Source: Nocardia altamirensis NBRC 108246
GTDB lineage: Bacteria; Actinomycetota; Actinomycetes; Mycobacteriales; Mycobacteriaceae
Direction of reading: 5' to 3'
Assembly: GCF_001612685.1 (NCBI RefSeq)
Contig: NZ_BDAY01000070.1
Location: forward strand, 1-64,000
DNA length: 64,000 bases
The position numbers were made by a program, and so were the translations under genes. Positions 40,469 through 49,688 of this stretch are shown piece after piece; position 1 is the first letter of the stretch; each line of letters opens with the position of its first letter. A model generated the notes under the pieces. That model saw only the letters and a list, made by a program, of their open reading frames with translations. It did not search any database and was not told where the DNA came from.

Positions 40469-41683
40469 TTAGACGCGCTCGATGATGGTGGCAACGCCCA
40501 TGCCGCCGCCGATGCACAGGGTGATCAGCGCGTAGCGGCCGTTGCGGCGCTCCAGCTCGTCGACCATGGTGCCGGTGATCATCGCGCCGGTGGCGCCGAG
40601 CGGGTGGCCCATGGCGATCGCGCCGCCGTTGACGTTCAGCTTCTCGTCCGGGATGTTCAGGTCCTTCTGGAACTTCAGCACCACGGAGGCGAACGCCTCG
40701 TTGATCTCGACCAGGTCGATGTCGTCGAGGGTCAGACCCGCCTTGGCCAGCGCCTTCTTGGCGGCCGGGGTGGGGCCGGTGAGCATGATGGTCGAGTCGG
40801 CGCCGCTGGTCGCGGTCGCGACGACGCGCGCACGCGGGGTGAGGCCGGACGCCTTGCCCGCCTCTTCGGTGCCGATCAGCACCAGCGCGGCACCGTCGAC
40901 GATGCCCGAGCTGTTGCCGCCGTGGTGCACGTGGTTGATCTTCTCGACGAAGTAGTACTTCTGCAGCGCCACCGCGTCGAAGCCACCCATCTCACCGATC
41001 ACGGCGAAGGACGGGTTCAGCTTGGCGAGGTCCTCGGCCGTGGTGCCCGGCCGCATGTGCTCGTCCTTGTCCAGCACGACGATGCCGTTCTGGTCCTTCA
41101 CCGGAACGATCGACTTGGCGAAGTAGCCGCCGGTGGTGGCCTTGGCGGCCAGCTCCTGCGAACGCACCGCGTAGGCATCGACGTCATCGCGGCTGAAGCC
41201 CTCGATGGTCGCGATCAGGTCGGCCGAAATGCCCTGCGGCACAAAGTAGGTGTCGTAGTTGGTGGCCGGGTCGAGTGCCCACGCGCCGCCGTCGGAGCCC
41301 ATCGCCACGCGGGACATGGACTCGACACCACCGGCGATGACCAGGTCGTCGAAGCCGGAGCGCACCTTCTGCGCGGCCAGGTTGACGGCCTCGAGGCCGG
41401 AGGCACAGAACCGGTTGAGCTGGAAACCACCGACGGTGTCCGGCAGGCCCGCCACGGTGACCGCGGTGCGGGCGATGTCCATGCCCTGGTCACCGACGGG
41501 GCTGACGACGCCGAGGATCAGATCCGAGATCCGGTCTTCGTCGAGGTTGGGGAAACGGCCGCGCAGCTCCTGGACCAGACCAACAGTCAAGTCGATCGGC
41601 TTGACCGAATGCAGCGAGCCGTTCTTCTTGCCGCGGCCGCGCGGAGTGCGGATGGCCTCGTAAATGTAGGCCTCTGTGGTCAT
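40469..41683 (-). CDS. fadA: acetyl-CoA C-acyltransferase (3-ketoacyl-CoA thiolase)
   Basis: A 404-residue degradative thiolase, full family length. Active-site residues are Cys93 in NRFCASGLEAVN, His360 in GGAIAMGHPLGATGA and Cys390 in ALITLCIGGGMG. ATG 41683 has AAGGA about ten bases upstream; the frame remains open for 50 codons before it without family character. It cleaves 3-ketoacyl-CoA in beta-oxidation together with FadB just downstream. This operon is leftward, and its promoter lies in the 290-bp gap to dnaX. Confidence 0.95.
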   Translation of the reverse strand: MTTEAYIYEAIRTPRGRGKKNGSLHSVKPIDLTVGLVQELRGRFPNLDEDRISDLILGVVSPVGDQGMDIARTAVTVAGLPDTVGGFQLNRFCASGLEAVNLAAQKVRSGFDDLVIAGGVESMSRVAMGSDGGAWALDPATNYDTYFVPQGISADLIATIEGFSRDDVDAYAVRSQELAAKATTGGYFAKSIVPVKDQNGIVVLDKDEHMRPGTTAEDLAKLNPSFAVIGEMGGFDAVALQKYYFVEKINHVHHGGNSSGIVDGAALVLIGTEEAGKASGLTPRARVVATATSGADSTIMLTGPTPAAKKALAKAGLTLDDIDLVEINEAFASVVLKFQKDLNIPDEKLNVNGGAIAMGHPLGATGAMITGTMVDELERRNGRYALITLCIGGGMGVATIIERV

Positions 41684-41974
41684 ATCGGAGTGTTCCTTCC
41701 TTAAAGGTGCGGCGGCCGGACTTCGTCCGTCCGAGCGCTCTGTGCTGCGACACCGCCACTGCGGTGCGGCTGCGGGTAACCTCGCCGACCGGCCATGCGA
41801 CCGACCGTCCTGACGCTGTACAAAACGCGGCATGCGACGGCGGACGCAGGAACCAAGTCGCCCATACGCCTGGGCATACCATAGAACCTCGTCGTACCGG
41901 AGCTCACGGCCACCCGTTCATACTACCGTGGTGTGCGAACTCCGGTTAACTTAACGTCGTGGCGGCGGTGGTTG
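41684..41974. other. gap upstream of fadA, promoter region
   Basis: This gap of about 290 bases between the fadA start and the dnaX stop should hold the fadAB promoter. I saw no gene. A perfect 8-bp palindrome with a one-base centre (41967-41983) overlaps the dnaX stop and could be a weak terminator. Confidence 0.4.
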
Positions 41975-44542
41975 TCAACCACCCAGTCGTGTGGCCCCCA
42001 GCTCACTCTTCAGCAATTCGAGGGCGACCTCGTCGGGGTCGCGACGATCCTCCGGCGCCACCGGAACCGCTGCGGCGCGGATCATCTCTTCCTCGTCCTC
42101 CGGCGTGGTCGGCGGCACCGCCCGGTCGGCGGCCCAACCACCGCTGTTGTCTGCCTCGTTGCCGACCGCCGGCTGCGCCGACTCGGGCGGCGCCGCATCA
42201 AAAGGGCCGGGATCGTCCGGTAGATCGGGAAAATCGGGCGGGGGAATGTCGTCATCGCCACCGAACGAGCGCGGTTCGGCACCGCCTGCCCGAGCCTTGC
42301 CCGCACCGGGAGCCTCGTCCGCGGCCGCCTTCTTGGCCTGACTCGGCCGGGAGAACCGCGGCGGCGCAGGCGCATCCGCGCTGCGCCCACCCGCGTTGCC
42401 GGATTCACGCCCCGGCTGCTGCTCCGCCCCCCGTTGGCGGTTTCCCTGGCCGCCCGCCCGCGGCGCCGCCGCAGGTCGTTGCGCCGCACCGCCGGCTTCC
42501 CAGCGCACATCGTGGTCTCGCCCGAGCACGGCCTTGACCGCGGAGCGCACCGCCTCCAGGTTGCGCGGATCCGAGAGCCGCTGCGCCAACGGCGCATGCT
42601 GATGCGCGAAGACGATGACATCGCCCTCGATCCGCGCCACCGAAGCACCGGCCAGCATCGCCTGCACCGCGGCCCCGAACTCCCGCACCTTGGCGCGAAT
42701 GTCACCCCAGGCCGCCTCGACCTCACGCAACAGGTCCGTGCTCGCTCCGGCAGACGCGGCCGCAGGCTCAGGCTGCGCGGCAGCGGGAGCCGGTGTGGCA
42801 GCAGCGTGTTGCTGCGGTGCGGGTGCCGCCTCCCGAGCCGAGTCGGGCTGCGCGGCAGCAGGGCTGCCGGTAGGGGTTGCCGCCGGATCACGGTTTTCTC
42901 CGGCAGCCTCATCGACCGCGTCCGGCGCCGTGGCGGCGTCCGGCGGTGCGGCGACAGTCGGCTGCGGGGAAAAGGCGAAGGCCTGCGCGGGCTCAGCAAC
43001 CGCACGGTCAACTGACTCGTCCGGGGAAACCGCCTGTGCGACTTCCTGTTCCGGAGCGCCGACACTCGACGCCCGCTCGCCGGAACTTGCCGGAACTTGC
43101 CCGGCCGCCGAAGCTCCCTGCGCCGATGCAGCAGCACTCGGGGAGCCCGCCGACTCGGACTCGCTCGGCTGATCGCTCGATCCGCCTGGCGCAGTAGATC
43201 GGCCCGCTCCATCGAGTTCCGCCCCGGCATCGCCGGTGCCCGCGGTCTCGCGGCGGATGGCCGCCAGCGCCTCCGCTCCTCGTCTGCGGTTGGGATCAGA
43301 CGGTGGCGCGGCCGCCGGTCGCGGTGTCGACGCGGCGGACGATGCCGCAGGCGCCGCGCCCGACGGGGCCGCTGCCTGCACTGCGCCGCTCGCGAATCCG
43401 CGCTCCAGCCGTTCGAGGCGCTGGAGGGTTGCGGATTCCGCGTCGGAGACCGAGGGCAACAGCATCCGGGCGCAGACGACTTCGAGGAGCAGGCGCGGCG
43501 AGGTGGCGCCGCGCATTTCGCCGAGTGCCTCGTGCAGGAGTTCGGCATAACGGGTGAGCGTGGCGGGGCCGAGGCGTTCGGCTTGGTCGCGCATGCGGTC
43601 GAGCACGTCGCCGGGGCCGGAGACCAGGCCACGGTCGACGGCGTCGGGGACCGCGCGCATCAGGATCAGGTCGCGCAGCCGTTCGAGCAGATCGACGGCG
43701 AAACGGCGCGGGTCGTGACCCGCCTCCATCACTTGATCGACGGTGCCGAACAGGGCAGCGCCGTCGTCGGCGGCCAGCGCCTCGATCGCGTCGTCGATCA
43801 GCGCGACATCGGTGACGCCGAGCAGCGAGACGGCCCGTGGGTAGGTGACACCTTCGGGACCGGCACCGGCCAGCAACTGGTCGAGCACGCTGAGGCTGTC
43901 GCGCGGCGAACCACCGCCTGCGCGAATCACCAAGGGGTACACCGCCTCGTCGACCGGCACCTGCTCCTGCTCGCAGATCTTGCCGAGCAGCCCGCGCATG
44001 GTGGCGGGCGGTAGCAGCCGGAACGGATAGTGATGGGTGCGCGAGCGGATGGTCGGCAGCACCTTGTCCGGCTCGGTGGTGGCGAAGATGAAGATCAGGT
44101 GGGCAGGCGGCTCTTCGACGATCTTCAACAGCGCGTTGAAGCCCGCCGTGGTGACCATGTGCGCCTCGTCGACGATGAACACCCGGTATCGGGATTCCGC
44201 AGGGGCGTAGAAGGCACGATCGCGCAGTTCACGAGTGTCGTCGACGCCGCCGTGACTCGCGGCGTCGAGTTCGATCACGTCGAGATTGCCCGGACCGCCA
44301 GGACCGAGTGCGACGCAGGAGGAGCAGACCCCGCACGGCGTCGAAGTCGGACCGTCCGCGCAGTTCAGCGACCGCGCGAGGATGCGCGCCGAGGAGGTCT
44401 TGCCACAGCCTCTCGGTCCGGAGAACAGGTAGGCATGACTGATCCGTCCGGTGTCTAGTGCGGTGCTCAGCGGGTCGGTGACGTGCTCCTGACCCACTAC
44501 CTCAGCGAACGTTGCCGGTCGGTACTTCCGGTACAGAGCCAC
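41975..44542 (-). CDS. dnaX: DNA polymerase III subunits gamma/tau
   Basis: An 855-residue clamp-loader ATPase that opens the beta sliding clamp and tethers polymerase cores. The AAA+ core has Walker A SGPRGCGKTS (41-50), a four-Cys zinc module (Cys61, Cys70, Cys73, Cys76), Walker B FIVDEAHM and sensor 1 FIFATTEPDKV. Domain III follows to about residue 365, and then a very long Ala/Pro/Ser/Gln-rich disordered tail (about 380-640), a conserved tau segment around WGDIRAKVREFGAAVQAML, and an acidic end. No frameshift slippery run (A6-G type) stands out at the core/tail boundary. It is leftward and alone. Confidence 0.97.
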   Translation of the reverse strand: MALYRKYRPATFAEVVGQEHVTDPLSTALDTGRISHAYLFSGPRGCGKTSSARILARSLNCADGPTSTPCGVCSSCVALGPGGPGNLDVIELDAASHGGVDDTRELRDRAFYAPAESRYRVFIVDEAHMVTTAGFNALLKIVEEPPAHLIFIFATTEPDKVLPTIRSRTHHYPFRLLPPATMRGLLGKICEQEQVPVDEAVYPLVIRAGGGSPRDSLSVLDQLLAGAGPEGVTYPRAVSLLGVTDVALIDDAIEALAADDGAALFGTVDQVMEAGHDPRRFAVDLLERLRDLILMRAVPDAVDRGLVSGPGDVLDRMRDQAERLGPATLTRYAELLHEALGEMRGATSPRLLLEVVCARMLLPSVSDAESATLQRLERLERGFASGAVQAAAPSGAAPAASSAASTPRPAAAPPSDPNRRRGAEALAAIRRETAGTGDAGAELDGAGRSTAPGGSSDQPSESESAGSPSAAASAQGASAAGQVPASSGERASSVGAPEQEVAQAVSPDESVDRAVAEPAQAFAFSPQPTVAAPPDAATAPDAVDEAAGENRDPAATPTGSPAAAQPDSAREAAPAPQQHAAATPAPAAAQPEPAAASAGASTDLLREVEAAWGDIRAKVREFGAAVQAMLAGASVARIEGDVIVFAHQHAPLAQRLSDPRNLEAVRSAVKAVLGRDHDVRWEAGGAAQRPAAAPRAGGQGNRQRGAEQQPGRESGNAGGRSADAPAPPRFSRPSQAKKAAADEAPGAGKARAGGAEPRSFGGDDDIPPPDFPDLPDDPGPFDAAPPESAQPAVGNEADNSGGWAADRAVPPTTPEDEEEMIRAAAVPVAPEDRRDPDEVALELLKSELGATRLGG

Positions 44543-44634
44543 GGCCAGAGGTTACCGGCGCACACCGACAAAGAACATTCCCGCTCCGCGCGGGGCCCGG
44601 CGCGCCGGAACAGCATCCGAGGCCGACTCGAATA

Positions 44635-44650
44635 TGTGACGTAGATCACA
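44635..44650. promoter_or_regulatory. perfect CRP/GlxR-type site TGTGA-N6-TCACA
   Basis: The 16 bases form an exact TGTGA-N6-TCACA palindrome, the consensus of CRP/FNR-type cAMP-responsive regulators including actinobacterial GlxR/Crp. It lies 93 bp before the dnaX start and about 395 bp before the rightward gene at 45045, so it could serve either. Confidence 0.7.
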
Positions 44651-44773
44651 AGATTCCCCATCCCTTGTTAACCCCCGCCGACCCGAGACAGTGGCGGCAA
44701 CGCACGAGCAATCGCCAATGAAGCACCGGTCGAACCGGGAAAACTACCGCCCAATTCCCCTTTGTGGAGCGGA

Positions 44774-44946
44774 AAATCGGACTTTCGCCCCGATTTACCT
44801 CGGATAAACGGAAATAACGAAAGCGTCAACAGAGATGACATGTACGCAATCCGCTGGCTACCGTGGCAATCGGCAACTTCGGTAGCCAAACCTTCATCAG
44901 GTTGGTTGCCCCGGCCGGTCCCTCATCCCGACCGGGGCACAACCGA
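44774..44946 (+). other. structured leader-like region upstream of the 45045 gene
   Basis: This lies in the 502-bp gap between dnaX and the gene at 45045, which holds no convincing coding frame. Three successive hairpins are visible: 44774-44780/44790-44796 (7 bp), 44855-44863/44880-44888 (9 bp) and 44904-44914/44932-44944 (11 bp with a 2-nt bulge). It is also less GC-rich than its surroundings (44750-44850). It could be a long structured 5' leader or a small RNA. I could not match it to a known riboswitch class, and no SRP RNA core was found. Confidence 0.4.
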
Positions 44947-45044
44947 AGACACTGCCCATTCGCTTCAGAACCCGCCGCGCTCCGAGGTCCAGCGCAAAGT
45001 TCCAGCACAACCGAGTTGCACATCTATCGGAGGAACTGCTCATC

Positions 45045-45869
45045 GTGCCGTCGCCCGACGACATCGCCACCGCGTTGCTTTCCAGCACCGACTTCGCCGG
45101 CGACCGCTCCGCTGTCGATCTGTTGAGCCGTGCGATCAGCCCGCAGGACTTCGCGATCAAGCGCGACTCCCTCCCGGTGGCCGCCGCGGCCGATCCCGCG
45201 ACCTCCGCCGCGATCCTCGAACTCCTCGAACGCGGCCAGGTCCCGACCATGGCTGCGATCCGCACCCTCACCGCGCAGAACGAGATGCGCCGCGAGGCCG
45301 AACGCATCGAGCGGCTCGGTCGCCGCGCCCAGCGCAGCATCGACGACTTCGGCCGCGCGCTGGCAGCCCTGGCCGACGCACACTGGACCGCGCACGGCAT
45401 CGGCCCGACCCGTCGCGACGTGCTCTCCTCCGACGAGGTCATGTCGCTGATCCGGACCCGCATCGGCGACATCGCGCCGTCGGCGGTCAAGCACCTCTGG
45501 CTGATCGAGCGCGCCCAGCGGGCAGGCTGGATCGCCTCCAACGCCAACGCCGGATCCCTCTGCGCCGGAAGGCGTTTCCACTCCGACCAATACGGCAACC
45601 GGGTCTCGTTGCGTCCGGTGAACACCATCGGCACCGCCGTGGCCACCTTCCTCGCCGACTACCAGACCGAGCACGGCCGCGCGCCGCGCTGGTCCACCGT
45701 CGCGCAGGACCTCCGCGACGATCGCGGCCGCCGGGTCTTCCACAACACCGCCGATGCCCGCGCGCAGGAACTGTGGCTGTGCACCGCCGAATGGGTCGCG
45801 ATCCAGGACGAACTCCCGGTGCCAGGCAAGCGTGGTCTGCGCGCCATCGCACGCAAGGCTCGCGGCTGA
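45045..45869 (+). CDS. hypothetical protein, 274 residues, behind a structured leader
   Basis: I do not recognise the family. The GTG start has GGAGGAA about nine bases upstream. The protein is soluble, helical and basic toward the end, beginning MPSPDDIATALLSSTDF. It has a charged helix rich in Arg/Glu (about residues 78-100) and two similar segments, HWTAHGIGPTRRDVLSSDEV and YQTEHGRAPRWSTVAQDL, that look like repeated helix-turn-helix-style modules. It has no signal peptide or Cys pair. It is monocistronic, with a long structured leader and a CRP-type site upstream, so it is probably strongly regulated. Confidence 0.65.
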   Translation: MPSPDDIATALLSSTDFAGDRSAVDLLSRAISPQDFAIKRDSLPVAAAADPATSAAILELLERGQVPTMAAIRTLTAQNEMRREAERIERLGRRAQRSIDDFGRALAALADAHWTAHGIGPTRRDVLSSDEVMSLIRTRIGDIAPSAVKHLWLIERAQRAGWIASNANAGSLCAGRRFHSDQYGNRVSLRPVNTIGTAVATFLADYQTEHGRAPRWSTVAQDLRDDRGRRVFHNTADARAQELWLCTAEWVAIQDELPVPGKRGLRAIARKARG

Positions 45870-46016
45870 CGACGTAGCCGTACGACGGCCGTCCGCCCTG
45901 GTCATCCCATGACTCGACGCCGGACCGAGGCGCGCCCGACGCACCGACCAGCGCCGATCGGACGGCGTACAGTCGGCTATTTTCCTTCCAACGCACTCAG
46001 CGTGGAAGGAGACACC

Positions 46017-47318
46017 GTGTCCACAACCCTCGATCCCGCGGCCACCGCCTGGCTGCTCATCAGCACCGCCCTCGTGCTGCTGATGACGCCTGCGCTTGCG
46101 CTGTTCTACGGCGGGATGGTGCGCTCGACCGGCGTGCTCAACATGCTGATGATGAACTTCATCGCGATCCCGCTGGTCACCGTCGCCTGGCTGCTGTTCG
46201 GCTACAGCCTCGCGTTCAGCGACGACGCGGGCGGCGGCCTCATCGGCGACCTCGACCACATCGCAATGGCGGACATCGATCCGAGCACCCTGCACGGCGC
46301 GGTGCCGGAGTTGCTGTTCGCCACCTTCCAGCTGACCTTCGCGATCCTGACCGCGGCCCTGGTCAGCGGCGCCATCGCGGACCGCGCGAAGTTCGCGGCG
46401 TGGATGATCTTCGTTCCGGTGTGGGCGCTGGCGGTGTACGCACCGATCGCGCACTGGGTGTGGGGACCGGACGGCTGGCTCGCCTCCTTCGGCGCGCTGG
46501 ACTATGCGGGCGGCCTCGTCGTCGAGATCGCTTCTGGCGCTTCGGCGCTCGCGCTCGCGCTGGTGCTCGGCCCACGCATCGGCTTCAAGACCGACGCGAT
46601 GCGGCCGCACAACCTGCCTTTCGTGCTGCTCGGTGCAGGCCTGCTGTGGTTCGGCTGGTTCGGCTTCAACGCCGGTTCCGCGCTGTCCGCGAATGGTGTT
46701 GCGGCAGCGGTCTTCCTGAACACGCTGGTGGCAGGCTGCCTCGGCATGCTCGGCTGGCTCGCGGTCGAGCAGATCCGCGACGGCAGGCCGACCACCTTCG
46801 GTGCGGCGTCCGGCGTGGTGGCCGGTCTGGTCGCGATCACGCCGTCCTGCGGGTCGGTGAACACGCTCGGCGCGTTGGTCGTCGGGCTCGCCGCAGGTGT
46901 GGTCTGTTCGTTCGCGGTCGGCTGGAAATTCAAGGCTGGCTATGACGATTCGCTCGACGTGGTCGGCGTGCACTTCGTCGGTGGCGTCGTGGGCACGGTG
47001 TTGATCGGCCTGCTCGCCACCCAGGTGATGACCGGCGGCGTCGACGGGCTGTTCTACGGCGGCGGGTTCGCGCAGCTCGGCAAACAGCTGGTCGGTGTGC
47101 TCGTCGTCGCGGCGTACGCGTTCGCGGTGACGTTCGCGCTCGGCAAGCTCATCGATCGCCTGATCGGCTTCCGGGTGAGCAAGGAGGACGAGTCGGCGGG
47201 CATCGACTTCGCGCTGCATGCCGAGACCGCGTACGCGGAGGGGGTGCACGGGCACTCGCCGCGCAGGCTCGGCGATGGCCCCTTCGGTCACAACTCCGGC
47301 AGTGACCGGGATCACTGA
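46017..47318 (+). CDS. amt: ammonium transporter (Amt family)
   Basis: A 433-residue channel with eleven membrane segments. The family signature FYGGMVRSTGVLNMLMMNF is at about residues 28-46. The twin-His pore sequence DFHGG-type is represented by DVVGVHFVGGVVG (about residue 310), and the first pore His by IAHWVWGPDGWLASFGALDYAGG. The GTG start has AAGGAG five bases upstream. The cytosolic C-terminal tail continues to LIGFRVSKEDE, which P-II (GlnK) proteins recognise, but no glnK follows here. It imports ammonium, and nitrogen control is expected though no clear GlnR box was identified. Confidence 0.95.
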   Translation: MSTTLDPAATAWLLISTALVLLMTPALALFYGGMVRSTGVLNMLMMNFIAIPLVTVAWLLFGYSLAFSDDAGGGLIGDLDHIAMADIDPSTLHGAVPELLFATFQLTFAILTAALVSGAIADRAKFAAWMIFVPVWALAVYAPIAHWVWGPDGWLASFGALDYAGGLVVEIASGASALALALVLGPRIGFKTDAMRPHNLPFVLLGAGLLWFGWFGFNAGSALSANGVAAAVFLNTLVAGCLGMLGWLAVEQIRDGRPTTFGAASGVVAGLVAITPSCGSVNTLGALVVGLAAGVVCSFAVGWKFKAGYDDSLDVVGVHFVGGVVGTVLIGLLATQVMTGGVDGLFYGGGFAQLGKQLVGVLVVAAYAFAVTFALGKLIDRLIGFRVSKEDESAGIDFALHAETAYAEGVHGHSPRRLGDGPFGHNSGSDRDH

Positions 47319-47350
47319 GCGAGCTGGGACACCCCCTACCCGCGCAGACC

Positions 47351-47375
47351 TAACAGCGTTACGCTAACGCCGTTA
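47351..47375. promoter_or_regulatory. TetR-type operator upstream of the MMPL-tetR operon
   Basis: Four alternating half-sites TAAC-N3-GTTA-N3-TAAC-N3-GTTA make a 25-bp nested dyad, 30 bp before the MMPL start. TetR-family dimers bind such sites, and the TetR gene is the last gene of this operon, so negative autoregulation is expected. Confidence 0.75.
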
Positions 47376-47405
47376 ACATACTGCGCCGAGCAAGGGAGCC
47401 CGAGC

Positions 47406-49688
47406 ATGCTGATTCGGATCGCGCAGATCTCCACCCGGTTTCCCCGGGCCATCTTGCTCGCCGCGGCCGCGCTGGCCATTCTCTGCGGAGTGTTCGGCGC
47501 GACCGCGGCATCGCATCTGAAGTCTGCGGGATTCACCTCGCCCGACGCGGAATCCTCCAAGGTCGCGCAGCTGCTCGCCGACAACTTCGACGGCGCTGCA
47601 CCGAATTACGTGCTCCTGGTCAGCTCGGACAGCGGTGCCGACGCGCCGGCCACCAAGGCGGTCGGCCTGCGCCTGGCAGACACACTGCGCGCTCGTCCCG
47701 ACGTGAAGGGCGTGCAGTCCTACTGGACCGCCCCGCCCGCGATCGCGTCCGCGCTGCGCAGCACCAGCGGCAAGGAAGCGCTGGTCATGGCCTACCTGAC
47801 CGGTGACGACACCGCCGCGCAGCGCGCGGCAGGCGAACTCACCGAACAGCTCACCGGAACCACCGACGGCGTCACCGTCCGGCAAAGCGGCGTCGCCTCG
47901 GTCTTCCACGACGTGAACAAGCAGATCACCCATGACCTCGCGGTTGCGGAAGGTGTCGCGATCCCGGTTTCGCTGATCGTGCTTGTCCTGGTGTTCGGCA
48001 GCCTGATCGCCGCGGCGCTGCCGCTGGCCGTCGGCATCTTCGCGATCCTCACCACCCTCGCCATCCTTCGGCTGTTCACCCTGGTCACCGACGTCTCCAT
48101 CTATGCGCTGAACATGACGACGGCCATGGGTCTCGCGCTGGCCGTCGACTACAGCCTGTTCATCGTCAGCCGCTACCGCGAGGAGCTCACCAACGGGCTT
48201 GCGCCGATTCCGGCCACCATTCGCGCGGTGCAGACCGCGGGCCGGACAGTGCTGTATTCCGCACTCACCGTTGCCCTTTCGCTGTCGGTGCTGGTCATCT
48301 TCGACATCTACTTCCTGCGCTCGTTCGCCTACGCAGGCGTCGCGGTGGTCGCGGCGGCGGCTGCGGCGGCGATCGTGATCCTGCCCGCCGCGCTCGTGCT
48401 GCTCGGCGATCGGGTGAACGCGCTCGATATCCGAATCCCGCTGCGGCGCTTGTTCGGCAGGCCCGCACCCGATCCGATGGCGCGACAGGTGCCGGAGGAG
48501 AGCTGGTGGTACCGGACCGTCGGCTGGGTGACCCGGCACTCCATTCCGGTCGCCGTGCTGCTCGTCGCCTTGTTCTTGGCGCTCGGATCACCGTTCCTCT
48601 CGGTGAAATTCGGCTATCCGGACGATCGGGTGCTGCCGACGAGCGCGGCGAGCCGGCAGGTCGGTGACGTGTTGCGCGCCGAGTTCCCTGCGGCCAACTC
48701 GGGCAACAACACCACCATCGTGCTCGACGGATATCACGGCGACCCAGGGCAGGTCGGCACGTACGCGACGGTATTGTCGCGGGTCGACGGGGTGTCGGCC
48801 GTGCTGTCCAGCGCCGGTGTCTACCTCAAGGGTTCGCGGGTGGCCGCGGGACCGCCGGGATTGACCAACGGCACCGGCGAATACCTCACGGTCGCCACCC
48901 GCACCGACCCGTTCTCCCCTGCGGGCGAGGCGCAGTTGCTCGAGCTGAAGGCGGTGCCGCCGCCTGCGCCCGCGCTGTTCGGTGGTGCCGCGGCGATCAA
49001 TGCCGACGCCCTCGATTCGCTCGAATCCAAGCTGCCGCTGGCCATCGCGCTGATCGCGCTCGCCACCTTCGTCGTGCTGTTCCTGTTCACCGGGAGTCTG
49101 CTGCTACCGCTGAAAGCCATTGTGCTCAACACGCTTTCGCTCGCGGCCGCGTTCGGTGCGATGGTATGGATCTTCCAGGACGGCCATCTGTCCAACCTGC
49201 TCGGGTTCACCCCCGTCGGCTATATGACGCCGACGATGCCGATCCTCATGTTCTGTCTCGCGTTCGGCATGTCGATGGACTATGAGGTCTTCCTGCTCTC
49301 CCGCATCCGCGAAGAGTGGCTGGCCTCCGGCCGTGTCGTCGACGGTGTCGTCGTGCGCACCGCAGAGGACAACGTGCACGCGCTCGCCGTCGGCGTCGCC
49401 AGGACCGGCAAGATCTACACGGCCGCAGCACTTCTCATGGCCATCGTGATGGGCGCGATGGTCACCTCGAAGGTGTCGTTCATCCAGCTGATGGGCCTCG
49501 GCCTCACCTTGACCGTGCTCGCCGACGCCACCCTCATCCGCACCATGCTCGCGCCGGCCCTGATGAAACTGATGGGCACCGCCAACTGGTGGGCGCCGAA
49601 ACCGTTGGCCCAGTTGCACGCTCGGATCGGGTTGCGTGAGCACTCCGATTCGGATCCGCAGGATCGCGTGCTGGCCGACCACCGATGA
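47406..49688 (+). CDS. MMPL-family RND transporter
   Basis: A 760-residue membrane protein with two repeats of one plus five membrane segments. Each half has a large soluble domain after the first segment (about residues 35-190 and 400-540). The family signatures are TTAMGLALAVDYSLFIVSRYREEL and LAFGMSMDYEVFLLSRIREEW in segments 4 and 10, with the Asp/Tyr proton-relay pair in both. Mycolata MMPLs export lipids or drugs. The ATG has GGGAG seven bases upstream. It overlaps a TetR gene by 4 bp, and the pair shares a TetR-style operator, pointing to induction by a substrate or toxic compound. No lipid-synthesis genes adjoin it. Confidence 0.93.
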   Translation: MLIRIAQISTRFPRAILLAAAALAILCGVFGATAASHLKSAGFTSPDAESSKVAQLLADNFDGAAPNYVLLVSSDSGADAPATKAVGLRLADTLRARPDVKGVQSYWTAPPAIASALRSTSGKEALVMAYLTGDDTAAQRAAGELTEQLTGTTDGVTVRQSGVASVFHDVNKQITHDLAVAEGVAIPVSLIVLVLVFGSLIAAALPLAVGIFAILTTLAILRLFTLVTDVSIYALNMTTAMGLALAVDYSLFIVSRYREELTNGLAPIPATIRAVQTAGRTVLYSALTVALSLSVLVIFDIYFLRSFAYAGVAVVAAAAAAAIVILPAALVLLGDRVNALDIRIPLRRLFGRPAPDPMARQVPEESWWYRTVGWVTRHSIPVAVLLVALFLALGSPFLSVKFGYPDDRVLPTSAASRQVGDVLRAEFPAANSGNNTTIVLDGYHGDPGQVGTYATVLSRVDGVSAVLSSAGVYLKGSRVAAGPPGLTNGTGEYLTVATRTDPFSPAGEAQLLELKAVPPPAPALFGGAAAINADALDSLESKLPLAIALIALATFVVLFLFTGSLLLPLKAIVLNTLSLAAAFGAMVWIFQDGHLSNLLGFTPVGYMTPTMPILMFCLAFGMSMDYEVFLLSRIREEWLASGRVVDGVVVRTAEDNVHALAVGVARTGKIYTAAALLMAIVMGAMVTSKVSFIQLMGLGLTLTVLADATLIRTMLAPALMKLMGTANWWAPKPLAQLHARIGLREHSDSDPQDRVLADHR

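Noticed and set aside
44774..44946. c-di-AMP (ydaO-type) or cobalamin riboswitch
   Set aside because: Hairpins are there, but the conserved core motifs of these classes are not visible and the downstream gene is not a typical target.
44543..45044. SRP RNA (ffs), expected near dnaX by mycobacterial synteny
   Set aside because: I looked for the conserved core (GGAAGGAAGCAGCC-like) on both strands of the gap and did not find it.
45024..47315. 763-codon open frame antisense to the 45045 gene and amt
   Set aside because: High-GC codon bias leaves long antisense frames open; this one is low-complexity Arg/Asp/Glu/Gln sequence, lacks a ribosome-binding site and covers two real genes.
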